Of a stretch of 64,000 nucleotides of DNA, positions 1 through 8,923 are shown piece after piece. The stretch is from Pseudomonas saponiphila. GTDB taxonomy: Bacteria > Pseudomonadota > Gammaproteobacteria > Pseudomonadales > Pseudomonadaceae. Within the stretch, counting starts at the first letter, position 1; the number at the start of each line of letters is the position of its first letter. The DNA lies in the NCBI RefSeq assembly GCF_900105185.1, contig NZ_FNTJ01000002.1:1-64000 (forward strand). The letters are read 5' to 3'. A program made the position numbers and the translations under genes. The notes under the pieces were generated by a model. It was not told the origin of the DNA. It searched no databases and saw only the letters and a program-made list of their open reading frames with translations.

Positions 1-96
1 AAGCTGATCCAGATCGTGTTCGGCCTGTCCATCGCGTTCGCCGCGTCCTCGTTCTTCCTGTCGTTCTTCAGCTTCTCCGGAGGGGCCGTCGTATGA
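1..96 (+). CDS. trbC: TrbC, C-terminal end (partial)
   Basis: The window opens inside a gene whose last 31 codons give a hydrophobic segment ending in FSFSGGAVV and a TGA at 94-96. In P-type (Trb) conjugation clusters TrbC, the VirB2-like pilin precursor, lies directly before TrbD; its mature form builds the conjugative pilus. The membrane-spanning tail, the ATGA overlap with the next gene and the order of the genes that follow support the call. Only the end is visible, so length, signal peptide and cyclisation signals cannot be judged. Confidence 0.75.
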   Translation, partial: KLIQIVFGLSIAFAASSFFLSFFSFSGGAVV

Positions 97-362
97 GTAA
101 GGCCACCGATCTTCCGGGCTTTGAAGTGCCGCTGCATCGCTCGCTGACCGAGCCGATCCTGCTGGGCGGTGCGCCGCGCACCGTGGCGATTGCCAACGGC
201 ACGCTAGCCGCCGCCGTCGGGCTGGGCCTGCAACTGTGGATTCCCGGCGTGGTGCTCTGGATCGTCGGCCACTCGCTGGCCGTATGGGGTGCGCGCGTCG
301 ATCCGCAGTTCATGCAGGTCTTCGCGCGGCATATCAAACACCGCCCGCTTCTGGACGTGTGA
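93..362 (+). CDS. trbD: Conjugal transfer protein TrbD
   Basis: An 89-residue protein of the VirB3/TrbD family, a small inner-membrane part of the conjugative type IV secretion channel that works with the VirB4-like ATPase TrbE. It starts at an ATG overlapping the trbC stop (ATGA). The N-terminal part carries the family-typical 'PLHRSLTEPILLGG' region, followed by one hydrophobic stretch around residues 30-60. Length and position (between trbC and trbE) are normal for Trb clusters of Tn4371-like elements. The reading frame is intact, but its partner gene downstream is broken, so it is unlikely to work in an active transfer system here. Confidence 0.88.
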   Translation: MSKATDLPGFEVPLHRSLTEPILLGGAPRTVAIANGTLAAAVGLGLQLWIPGVVLWIVGHSLAVWGARVDPQFMQVFARHIKHRPLLDV

Positions 363-374
363 GGGGAGGACGCC

Positions 375-2824
375 ATGCTGAACCTTGCCGAATATCGTCA
401 GCGCCCGGCCTTGCTTGCCGACTGCTGCCCTGGGCCGGGCTGGTCGCGCCGGGCGTTGTGCTGAACAAAGATGGTTCGTTTCAACGCACGTTCCAGTTTC
501 GCGGCCCCGACTTGGACAGTGCGACACAGGGCGAGCTGATTGCCACGTCGGCGCGCGGCAGAACAACGCGCTTCGCCGTACCGGGTCTGGCTGGGCCTTC
601 TATATCGAGGCCGAGCGGATGCGGGCATCGAGCTATCCGCAATCCTCCTTTCCCGAACCACTGTCCTGGCTGGTGGATGAGGAGCGACGCGCGGCGTTCG
701 AGGAGTCGGATGGCCATTTCGAGAGCGTCTATCACTTCACGTTGCAACACCTACCGCCGCAAGAGTCTCGCGCCCGTGCGGCTGGGATGCTGTACGAGAA
801 CCGGCCCACTGAGGTGTGGACTGGCGTGGTCGGCTTGATTCCTTCGTGGCAGAGACCGATCGCGTGTTCGACCTGCTCGATGGTGTGATGCCGGAGATTG
901 CCTGGCTGGACGATAGCCAGACGCTGACCTACCTGCATGCCACAGTCTCCACGCGGCGCTATCGCGTCGGCGTGCCCGACGTGCCGTTCCATATCGACGC
1001 ACTGCTGGCCGATGCCGCGCTGGTCGGCGGCCTGGCGCCCATGCTGGGCGATCAGCACCTGCGCGTGGTGTCGGTACGAGGCTTCCCGACCTCGACCTGG
1101 CCGGGGATCTTGGACGACCTCAACCGCCTGGGCTTTGCGTATCGCTGGAGTACGCGCTTCCTGTGCCTGGACAAAGCCGAGGCGGAACGGGAATTGGGGC
1201 GCTTGCGGCGCCAATGGTTCGCCAAGCGCAAGAACGTCATCGCGCTGCTGCGCGAAACGATCTTTCAGCAGGAAAGCCCGCTGGTCGATACCGATGCCAG
1301 CAACAAGGCCGCCGACGCCGATGCCGCCTTGCAGGAGCTGGGCAGCGATCAAGTCGCCTTCGGCTACCTCACCGCCACGGTGACGGTGCTCGACGCCGAC
1401 CCGGCCGTGGCCGACGAGAAGCTGCGCATGGTGGAGCGCGTCATCCAGGGCCGGGGTTTCGTGACCATCCCCGAAACCCTCAACGCAGTCGATGCCTGGC
1501 TGTCGTCCGTCCCCGGCAACGCATACGCGAACGTGCGTCAGCCCATCGTTTCGACGCTGAACCTGGCGCACATGATGCCGATGTCAGCGGTATGGGCTGG
1601 GCCGGAGAAGAACGAACACCTCGATGGCCCGCCGCTGATCGTCACCCGCACCGATGGCGCGACGCCGTTCCGGCTGGTGACGCACATCGGCGACGTGGGG
1701 CACACCCTTGTCGCCGGGCCGACCGGCATGGGCAAGTCGGTGCTGCTCGCCATATTGGCCATGCAGTTCCGGCGCTACTTCGGCTCGCGGATCTTCGCCT
1801 TCGACATGGGGCGCTCGATGCGCGCCACCATCCTCGGCCTTGGCGGTGAGCACTACGACCTCGGTGCCGATGGCGGCATCGCCTTCCAGCCACTCGCGCG
1901 AATAGCCCACGAGGGCTACCGCACCTGGGCCGCCGAATGGGTGGAGGGCCGGCTGCTGCACGAAGGCGTGACGGTCGGCCCGGACGAGAAGGCTGCCATT
2001 TGGTCGGCGCTGCGAAGCCTTGCCGGTGCGCCAGTGGAGCAGCGCACCATGACCGGCTTGTCGGTGTTATTGCAGTCCAACGCGCTGCGCCAAGCGCTCG
2101 CGCCCTATGTGTTGGGCGGCGCCCACGGCAAGCTGCTGGACGCTGACCACGACCGGCTGGGCATGGCCGACGTGCAGGGCTTTGAGATGGAAGAACTGAT
2201 GCACAGCCCGCCGCCGTGCAAGCAGTGCTGCGCTACCTGTTCGCCCGCTTCGACGAACGTTTTGACGGCGCGCCCACGCTGCTGATCCTCGATGAAGCGT
2301 GGCTGTTCCTCGATGAGCCGTCCTTCGCGCCCGCATCCGGCAATGGCTCAAGACGCTCAGAAAAAAGAACGTCAGCGTCATCTTGCCACGCAGTCGCTGG
2401 CCGACATCAAGGACTCGACCATCGCGCCAGCCATCATCGAAAGCTGCGCGAGCAGGATCTTCTTACCTAACCCGCAGGCCACCGAGCCGCAGATTCGCAC
2501 GATCTACGAAGGCTTCGGCTTGAACAGCCGCCAGATTGAGATCGTGGCGACCGCACAGCCCAAGCGCGATTACTAACTACCAGTCGCGCCTCGGCAATCG
2601 CCTGTTCGACCTCGACCTGGGGCCTGTCGCGCTCGCATTCGCGGGCGCATCCACCCCTCAAGACCAACGCGATATTGACCGCGTGCTGACGCAGGCCGGC
2701 GCTCCCGGCTTCGCCGGCGCGTGGCTGCGCCATCGCGGCCTCGGCTGGGCCGCCGACCTGCTGCCGTCCGCTCCGGCCGGCAGCTTCCTTTCTCGCTTCT
2801 CAACCGCTGGAGGTTTCACCATGA
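375..2824 (+). pseudogene. trbE: trbE (VirB4-like transfer ATPase), multiply frameshifted
   Basis: All parts of a TrbE/VirB4 ATPase of about 815 residues are present, but spread over three frames. The start at 375 (MLNLAEYRQRPALLAD) leaves frame near 420. Further shifts occur near 560, 815, 2210, 2332, 2383, 2573 (GATTACTAACTAC, giving a stop) and close to the 3' end, where SQPLEVSP and a TGA overlapping trbJ remain readable. The longest open part (816-2285 frame) includes the Walker A motif GPTGMGKS; Walker B (LLILDEAWLF) lies in the next fragment. Intact TrbE powers pilus assembly and transfer. With about eight single-base lesions this copy cannot make a full protein, unless the lesions are sequence errors. 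Confidence 0.85.
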
Positions 2825-3563
2825 AGACCAAGCCCCGTTTGCTCTCTGTCTCACTCGCTGCCGTGCTGTCGTATCGCTGCTGGCCGTGCAGCCCGCATCC
2901 GCGCTGACGGTGTTCGACCCGTCCAACTTCGTGCAGAACACGCTGACCGCCGTGCGCACGCTGGAACAGATCAACAACCAGATCAACCAGCTTCAGAACG
3001 AGGCGCAGATGTTGATGAACCAGGCCAGGAACCTGGCAAATCTCGACTTCAACATCGTCAACCGCCTGCGCTCGACGCTCGCCACCACCGAGCGCCTGAT
3101 CGCCGAGGCGCGCGGCTTGGCCTACGACGTGCAGAGCATGGATGCCACGTTCGCCCGCCTGTACCCGGAACAGTACGCCGCCACCATCAGCGGCGACCGC
3201 ATGGCACAGGACGCCCGCGAACGCTGGCAGAACACCTTGAACGGCTTGCACACCGCGATGCGGATGCAGGCGCAGGTGTCGCAGAACCTCGCCCAAGACG
3301 AAAGCGCGCTGGCCGATCTCGTGAGCCAGAGCCAGTCGGCCACCGGCGCGCTGCAAGCGATGCAGGCGACGAACCAGCTCCTGGCTTTGCAGGCCAAGCA
3401 GTCGATCCAGGCGCAGCAGCTCCAGATCACGCAAGACCGGGCCGCTTCACTGGAACTGGCGCGGCAAGCGGCGGCTATGGAGCGCGCCCGCGAAGTGCGG
3501 CGGCGCTTTCTGGGCACCGGCACGCCGTACACGCCGCAGTCCGTCAACTTCTATAACAACTGA
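2821..3563 (+). pseudogene. trbJ: trbJ (VirB5-like) with frameshift in the signal peptide
   Basis: TrbJ is the VirB5-like periplasmic minor pilus component of P-type conjugation systems. The start ATG at 2821 overlaps the relic trbE stop (ATGA). The signal peptide begins MKTKPRLLSVSLAAVL and then loses one base near 2867, so the initiating frame stops at 2907. The rest of the protein continues in another frame from VSLLAVQPASA through the coiled-coil-rich body (EQINNQINQLQNEAQML) to the end QSVNFYNN at 3563. Apart from that single lesion the gene looks complete at about 247 residues. Restoring one base would give an intact secreted protein, so a sequence error is possible. Confidence 0.82.
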
Positions 3564-3575
3564 CCGGAGGCGGCC

Positions 3576-3903
3576 ATGCGATGCGCTTCCGTCCTGATGG
3601 CCGTGCTGCTGACCGCGTGCGGCCAGCAGCCGGCCGAGAACCTGGCCGACGCCCTGGCCGCAGATCCGGTGCGGCTCAAGGCGTTGCGCGGGCAATGCGC
3701 GGCCGACCGGCAGGCCGTGGGCGAGGATGCCTGCCGCGCCGCCGCTGAAGCCTTCCGGCGGCGCTTTCTTCGCCGGCCATACCGGGCCGGATGAATACAA
3801 CTCGCTGGCTGAACTCCCGCCGATTCCGCCGAGCTTCGATACGCCCGCAGATGAATTGCCAGAGGGCGCCGTTCCGCTCACTCCGCCCGAGGATTCGCCA
3901 TGA
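3576..3903 (+). pseudogene. trbK: trbK-like entry-exclusion lipoprotein, frameshifted
   Basis: A short lipoprotein gene in the usual TrbK place between trbJ and trbL. The N-terminus MRCASVLMAVLLTAC has a signal peptide and lipobox ending in the acylated cysteine. TrbK-type proteins of Trb clusters act in entry exclusion. The starting frame runs off into RRPYRAG and stops at 3794. The expected C-terminal half (AGHTGPDEYNSLAELPPIPP and beyond, to TPPEDSP) lies in another frame and ends in a TGA overlapping the trbL ATG. A single extra base near 3766 accounts for the shift. The neighbouring trbE and trbJ are damaged in the same way. Confidence 0.72.
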
Positions 3904-5267
3904 ACGACGTGACCATCATCGACCGTTTCCTCGATACGTTCTCGCGCTACATCGACTCGGGCTTCGGCTTATTGCAGGGCGAAGTGGCATTTCTCACCGC
4001 CACGCTCATCGTCATCGACATGACGATCGCTGGCCTGTATTGGGCCATGAGCCACGCCACCGGCCAGGGCGACGACGTGATCGCCAAGCTGCTGCGCAAG
4101 GTGCTCTGTGTCGGCGCGTTCGCCTACATCATCGGCAACTTCAACTGGCTGGCGAGCATCGTGTTCCGCTCGTTCGCCGGCTTGGGAATTACCGCTACCG
4201 GCTCGGCCATCACGATGGAGAACTTCCTTCAGCCGGGCCGGCTGGCGAAGACCGGCATCGACGCAGCCGCGCCGATTCTGGAACAGATCGGGGACATGGC
4301 TGGGTTCCCCGAGGTGTTCGTGAACATCGACCCTATCGTGGTTCTGTTCATCGCCTGGCTGGTGGTGATCCTCTGCTTCTTCGTGCTGGCCGTACAGCTT
4401 TTCATCACGCTGATCGAGTTCAAACTGACTACGCTCGCCGGCTTCGTCTTGATCCCGTTTGCACTCTGGAACAAGACCTCGTTCCTCGCGGAAAAGGTGC
4501 TAGGCAACGTGGTGTCGTCAGGCATCAAGGTCTTGGTGCTGGCCGTCATCGTCGGCATCGGTTCAGGCCTGTTCGCCGAGTTCCAGGTGCATCCCGACGA
4601 ACCATCCATCGACCACGCGCTGGTCGTGATGCTGGCCTCGCTCGCGCTGCTGGCGCTGGGCATTTTCGGCCCCGGTATCGCCACCGGCCTGGTGTCCGGT
4701 GCGCCACAGCTTGGTGCGGGCGCGATGGCTGGTGCTGCGGTCGGGGCTGTCGGCACCGGCGTTGCCATCGGCGCCGCCGTAACGGGCGTGGGCGGCGCCG
4801 TCATGGCCGGGGCACGAATGGCCCCGGCGGCCGCAAAGCTGGCCGGTGCCGGTGCGCGTGCCGCGACTTCGGCGGCCGGCAGTGCCCGATCGGCGTTCCA
4901 GGCCGGTTCCGCTGCGGCCGGCGGCGGTGCCAAGGGCGCGGCGGCTGGCCTCGGCAATGTCGCCAAGACTGGCGCACAAGCCGCAGGCCGCAGCGTCACC
5001 TCTGGTGCTTCCGCTGTTGGGCAGAAGGTGGCCGACTCCTTCCGCGCTGGCTGGAACGGCACAGAAGCCGGCAGCGACGGTGCTGGCCCCGGCCAGACCG
5101 CAGACGGCACCGCAGGCTCGCAGAAGCAAGAGCAACCGGCCTGGGCCAAGCGGATGCACCGCCGCCAGCAGGCTACCCATGCCGCGACCACTGCCGCCCA
5201 CACGCTGCGCGGCGGCGACGGCGGCGGCTCCGGGCAAGGCCCGAGCCTGCGGGATTCCGATACCTAA
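3900..5267 (+). CDS. trbL: P-type conjugative transfer protein TrbL
   Basis: A 455-residue inner-membrane protein of the TrbL/VirB6 family, which forms part of the inner-membrane platform of the conjugative type IV secretion channel. About six hydrophobic segments lie in residues 20-270. A long glycine/alanine-rich stretch follows (roughly 275-390, with many GA and AAG repeats), then a hydrophilic, glutamine-rich tail, as is usual for TrbL. The ATG overlaps the relic trbK stop. The frame is intact over 1.4 kb although the three genes before it are broken. That suggests damage confined to trbE-trbK, or recent. Confidence 0.92.
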   Translation: MNDVTIIDRFLDTFSRYIDSGFGLLQGEVAFLTATLIVIDMTIAGLYWAMSHATGQGDDVIAKLLRKVLCVGAFAYIIGNFNWLASIVFRSFAGLGITATGSAITMENFLQPGRLAKTGIDAAAPILEQIGDMAGFPEVFVNIDPIVVLFIAWLVVILCFFVLAVQLFITLIEFKLTTLAGFVLIPFALWNKTSFLAEKVLGNVVSSGIKVLVLAVIVGIGSGLFAEFQVHPDEPSIDHALVVMLASLALLALGIFGPGIATGLVSGAPQLGAGAMAGAAVGAVGTGVAIGAAVTGVGGAVMAGARMAPAAAKLAGAGARAATSAAGSARSAFQAGSAAAGGGAKGAAAGLGNVAKTGAQAAGRSVTSGASAVGQKVADSFRAGWNGTEAGSDGAGPGQTADGTAGSQKQEQPAWAKRMHRRQQATHAATTAAHTLRGGDGGGSGQGPSLRDSDT

Positions 5268-5285
5268 CCTTCAAGGAGAACACCC

Positions 5286-5990
5286 ATGCGATTCAAACGA
5301 CCGCAGGTGCGCTACGCCGATACGCCGCAGCCTGCCACCCCGTATCAAGCCGCCGCCCAGGTGTGGGACGACCGTATCGGCTCCGCCCGCGTGCAGGCGA
5401 AGAATTGGCGCCTGATGGCCTTCGGCTGCCTAGTGCTCGCGCTGTTGATGGCCGGCGGCCTGGTGTGGCGCTCGGCGCAGTCCATCGTGACGCCCTATGT
5501 CATCGAGGTCGATCAAGCCGGGCAGGTGCGCGCCGTGGGAGAGGCCGCCACGCCGTACCGGCCCGGCGACGCGCAGATCGCGCACCACCTGGCGCGCTTC
5601 GTGACGCTGGTTCGCTCGCTGTCCATCGACCCCATCGTGGTGCGGCAGAACTGGCTCGATGCCTACGACTACACCACCGACAAGGGCGCGGCGGTGCTCA
5701 ACGACTACGCCCGCACCAATGACCCATTCGCCCGCATCGGCAAGGAATCGGTAACGGTGCAAATCACCAGCGTGGTTCGCGCGAGCGACACGTCTTTCAA
5801 CGTGCGCTGGACAGAGCAGCGCTATGTCAACGGTGCGCCCGCCGGCACCGAACGCTGGAACGCCGTGCTTTCGACCGTCCTGCAAACCCCGCGTACTGAA
5901 CAGCGCCTGCTCAAGAACCCATTGGGTATCTACGTCAACGGCCTGTCATGGAGCCGCGAACTGGATTCTTCCGAAGGAGCCAAACCATGA
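5286..5990 (+). CDS. trbF: Conjugal transfer protein TrbF
   Basis: A 234-residue VirB8-like inner-membrane protein. A cytoplasmic N-terminus of about 40 residues is followed by one transmembrane segment (LMAFGCLVLALLMAGGLVW) and a periplasmic domain with the family's NTF2-like fold features (around SVTVQITSVVRAS and RWTEQRYVNG). VirB8 proteins contact the other channel proteins and act as an assembly hub. A good ribosome site (AAGGAG) lies 8 bases before the ATG. The stop overlaps the trbG start (ATGA), so the two are translated together. Intact and of normal length. Confidence 0.92.
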   Translation: MRFKRPQVRYADTPQPATPYQAAAQVWDDRIGSARVQAKNWRLMAFGCLVLALLMAGGLVWRSAQSIVTPYVIEVDQAGQVRAVGEAATPYRPGDAQIAHHLARFVTLVRSLSIDPIVVRQNWLDAYDYTTDKGAAVLNDYARTNDPFARIGKESVTVQITSVVRASDTSFNVRWTEQRYVNGAPAGTERWNAVLSTVLQTPRTEQRLLKNPLGIYVNGLSWSRELDSSEGAKP

Positions 5991-6979
5991 AACTTCGTTT
6001 CCGCCTTTACGTTGTTCCTTTGACGCTGCTGGCCCTCGCGGGCTGCGCCTCGCAGGGGAAGCCGCCGCCATCCATCTCGCTCGACGAGACGGTGCTGGCC
6101 CAGCCGTTGCCCGAACCGCCCAAGCCCGTCGAAGTCGTCGCCGTCCCTGAACCGCTGGCGCTGCCGGCGCAGTTGAAGCCCCTGCCGGAACTCGATGAGG
6201 CCCCCGTTGCGCCGGAGCCGGCCGACGAAAAGGTGCGCGTTTCCCGTGCCAATGCAGAAGCGCGTATCGCGCCTACCCGTGAGGGCTACGTCAACGCGAT
6301 TCAGGTGTGGCCGTTCACCGATGGCGCGCTTTATCAGGTCTATGCGTCGCCGGGGCGCGTGACGGTGGTTTCGCTTCAACCGGGCGAGGAACTGGTAACG
6401 GTCGCCGCCGGCGATACCGTGCGCTGGATCGTGGGCGACACGTCCAGCGGCGGCGGGGCCGATCTGCGCGTCAATGTGCTGGTCAAGCCTATCCGCTCCG
6501 GTCTGAAAACCAATCTCGTCATCACCACCAGTCGGCGCACCTACCTGCTGGAGCTGACCTCGACCGAGAGGGCATGGATGGCGTCGGTGTCCTGGGACTA
6601 TCCGAAAGACCGAATGCTCGCGTTGCAGCGCCAGGCGCAGGCAGCGCAGGCAACAACGCCTGTCGATACGGGCCTGTCGCTGGACAAGATCCGCTTCCGC
6701 TACGCGGTATCGGGCAGCAACCCGCCGTGGAAGCCTCTGCGCGCCTTCGATGATGGAGAGAAGGTCTATATCCAGTTCCCGCCGGGCATCGCCCAGGGCG
6801 AGCTGCCGCCGCTGTTTGTCATCGGCGCGCAGGGCGACGGGCAACTGGTGAACTACCGTTTTCGCTCGCCGTACTACGTCGTGGATCGCCTGTTCGGCGC
6901 GGCCGAACTGCGGCTGGGCGGCGATGGCGGCGACGTGGTGCGGATCGAGCGCACCGATGGTGTTGCACGGAGGAACTGA
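5987..6979 (+). CDS. trbG: P-type conjugative transfer protein TrbG
   Basis: A 330-residue VirB9-like protein. The start at 5987 is preferred over an upstream in-frame start because it overlaps the trbF stop and begins a lipoprotein-type signal peptide with lipobox LALAGC. A proline-rich linker (residues about 30-75) is followed by the two VirB9 beta-sandwich regions, including SRRTYLLELTSTERAWMASV and a C-terminal YYVVDRLFGAAELR motif that in the family joins the outer-membrane core with TrbI. It sits next to trbI, two bases apart. The frame is intact. Confidence 0.92.
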   Translation: MKLRFRLYVVPLTLLALAGCASQGKPPPSISLDETVLAQPLPEPPKPVEVVAVPEPLALPAQLKPLPELDEAPVAPEPADEKVRVSRANAEARIAPTREGYVNAIQVWPFTDGALYQVYASPGRVTVVSLQPGEELVTVAAGDTVRWIVGDTSSGGGADLRVNVLVKPIRSGLKTNLVITTSRRTYLLELTSTERAWMASVSWDYPKDRMLALQRQAQAAQATTPVDTGLSLDKIRFRYAVSGSNPPWKPLRAFDDGEKVYIQFPPGIAQGELPPLFVIGAQGDGQLVNYRFRSPYYVVDRLFGAAELRLGGDGGDVVRIERTDGVARRN

Positions 6980-6981
6980 CC

Positions 6982-8262
6982 ATGAGCCAGGATGACACTC
7001 CCGACCTTGCCGCGCCGCAGGCGGACAAGGTGGCGCCGGAGGCAGTGGCGCTGCGCGCCCAGCCGCGTCCAGTCACACGCCTGAACCGGCGCTCGCTGGC
7101 CATCCTTGCCGGCGTCCTAGCGGTCGCCGTGCTCGGCGCGCTGATGTGGTCGCTGCAACCTCATCGACGCAGCACAGGCGAGCAGACCGAGCTTTACAAC
7201 GTCGATCGCGTGTCAAAGTCGGAAGGACTGGATGCGCTGCCGACGGACTATTCCAAGCTGCCGCCGGCGTTGCTGCCTGCCGTTCCCGAACTAGGGCCAC
7301 CGCTGCCGGGCGATCTTGGCCCGGCTATCGTGAAGTCGCAGCAACCGGCGACGGCTGCCTACGCGGCCCCCGGTCACGACCCGAACGATGCCCTGCGAAA
7401 AGAAGCCGAGGCGGCCGCGGCCTCGTCCGTGTTCTTCCGCTCGGGTGGGCAGAATGCGGCGCCGGTAGCGCAGACACAGGTGGCCGCTGCGCCGGGCTTC
7501 GCCGCCAATGCGGCGTTTGACCCGCTGGCGGCCGGGCCGGCCTCCACGGCGGCCCAACCTGCTGACCCGACAGCGGTGCAAAACCGGCAAGACCAGAAAG
7601 AGGCTTTCATGAAAGCTGGCCCCACTGAAACCCGTAATTCCGGCAATCTGACTCTGCCAATTTCGCCGTATCAGGTTATGGCCGGAACAGTGGTCGCAGG
7701 TGCCTTGGTGACGGGCATCAAGTCGGACTTGCCCGGCGACGTGATCGCCACGGTGACGGAGCCGGTCTATGACACAGCCACCGGGCGCTTCCTGCTGATT
7801 CCGCAGGGTTCGCGCATCCTGGGCAAATACAACAGCCAGGTCAGCTACGGGCAGAGCCGCGTTCAAGTCGTCTGGAACCGGATCATCCTGCCGGACACGT
7901 CTTCGCTCACGCTCGACAACCTGGCCGGCACCGACCCAGCCGGCTATGCCGGGCTGGAGGACGATGTGGACTACCACTGGGGCCGCATCTTTGCCGGTGC
8001 GGCACTCACCACGCTGCTGGGCGTCGGTGCCGAGCTGGCCGCGCCGGAGAACCGGCAGGATGGTGATCGCGTCATCATCGCTGGGCGCGACAGCGCGCAG
8101 GACAGCATCAATCAGGTCGGCCAGGAGATGACCCGGCGCAACCTCAACATCCAGCCGACCTTAACGCAACGGCCGGGCCTGCCGGTTCGCATCATCGTCA
8201 ACCGGGATCTGGTGCTGCGGCCGTACCAGCCGCTGTTCTTCAACCGGGGGACTTCACGATGA
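6982..8262 (+). CDS. trbI: Conjugal transfer protein TrbI
   Basis: A 426-residue VirB10-like protein spanning from inner to outer membrane. A short cytoplasmic N-terminus is followed by one transmembrane helix (about residues 33-53, LAILAGVLAVAVLGALMW), a proline/alanine-rich periplasmic stretch and the conserved C-terminal VirB10 domain (from about residue 225, with GTVVAGALVTGIKSDLPGD and GRFLLIPQGSRILGKY). VirB10 proteins sense ATPase energy and gate the outer-membrane pore. The gene follows trbG by 2 bases and overlaps the next gene (ATGA). Intact, normal length. Confidence 0.94.
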   Translation: MSQDDTPDLAAPQADKVAPEAVALRAQPRPVTRLNRRSLAILAGVLAVAVLGALMWSLQPHRRSTGEQTELYNVDRVSKSEGLDALPTDYSKLPPALLPAVPELGPPLPGDLGPAIVKSQQPATAAYAAPGHDPNDALRKEAEAAAASSVFFRSGGQNAAPVAQTQVAAAPGFAANAAFDPLAAGPASTAAQPADPTAVQNRQDQKEAFMKAGPTETRNSGNLTLPISPYQVMAGTVVAGALVTGIKSDLPGDVIATVTEPVYDTATGRFLLIPQGSRILGKYNSQVSYGQSRVQVVWNRIILPDTSSLTLDNLAGTDPAGYAGLEDDVDYHWGRIFAGAALTTLLGVGAELAAPENRQDGDRVIIAGRDSAQDSINQVGQEMTRRNLNIQPTLTQRPGLPVRIIVNRDLVLRPYQPLFFNRGTSR

Positions 8263-8504
8263 GCACGACCAAGAAGCTGCGGCTCGGCCCGCTGCCGAAG
8301 ACCGAGAGCACCAAGCTGACTTTCGTTTGCCCGACCAGCTTGAAAGTCGACCTCGACCGCTACGCCGCGCTACACGCGCAGGCGTATGGCGAGGCCGTTG
8401 ATGCGGCGACGCTGATCCCGCATATGCTGGAAGCGTTCATGGCGGGGGATCGAGGATTCAGGAAGGGCACGGCGACCCGCAGCACACCACCGAAGCCGCC
8501 ATGA
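8259..8504 (+). CDS. DUF2274 domain protein
   Basis: An 81-residue protein that begins MSTTKKLRLGPLPKTESTKL and matches the small DUF2274 proteins that routinely end trb operons after trbI in Tn4371-like and related integrative elements. The middle (PTSLKVDLDRYAALHAQAYG) could be a ribbon-helix-helix-like or small helical DNA-binding unit, but this is inference; no function is established. The start overlaps the trbI stop by four bases, so it is the last gene of the transfer operon. A hairpin terminator follows at once. Confidence 0.8.
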   Translation: MSTTKKLRLGPLPKTESTKLTFVCPTSLKVDLDRYAALHAQAYGEAVDAATLIPHMLEAFMAGDRGFRKGTATRSTPPKPP

Positions 8505-8923
8505 TTGCACCGCATGCTATTCAACGGCATCCATCGAACGCGCAGCCCAGGCTGCGCGTTCTTCATTCTGGATGCCGCCGAGCCTGTTGGGCTATGATGA
8601 TGCGACAGGCCCGCCGTTCCTCGGCAATCCAGCACTACACAGTGCGATGCGGCTTTCTCTCCCAACGCTCCTATGTCGCTCCTAGCCGACAACGCCGCTC
8701 TTCTTCTAAGCGGCCCCGAAAGGAGCTAACCTACTGTCCCATATACGGTTTCAAGTCCTTCTTGATTTGCGCGAAAGAATTGACACCGGCACTTTTTTGC
8801 CCCGATCGCCATGCAGCCTGCGGACAATAGGTTTAGTCTTGCCCCTTTCATTTGACGAGCATCAAGCGGGCGAGAGCCTGGCTCTGTCAGACTTGGGCGC
8901 TATTGCCGCAGGACGCAGAATTC
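8505..8923. other. Gene-free stretch: element end and chromosome border
   Basis: About 420 bases without a supported gene lie between the last conjugation gene and the HlyD operon. The first part holds the terminator. A TTGACA hexamer occurs at 8780-8785, but no good -10 follows at the right distance. The border between the foreign element and the chromosome must lie here or very close. I find no tRNA gene and no exact copy of the TTTTTCAT core used by Tn4371-type elements. The nearest strings are TTCTTCAT at 8559-8566 and CCTTTCAT at 8844-8851. Confidence 0.5.
8537..8560 (+). terminator. Rho-independent terminator of the trb operon
   Basis: A perfect 11-bp stem (8537-8547 with 8550-8560) formed by AACGCGCAGCC and its complement encloses a two-base loop and is followed by a moderately T-rich CTTCATTC. 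It lies 33 bases after the DUF2274 stop and would end the trb transcript. The T-tract is weak, so efficiency is uncertain. Confidence 0.65.

Noticed and set aside
8780..8808. TTGACA as -35 box of the HlyD operon
   Set aside because: No acceptable -10 lies 16-18 bases downstream (CGATCG), so I do not call a promoter.
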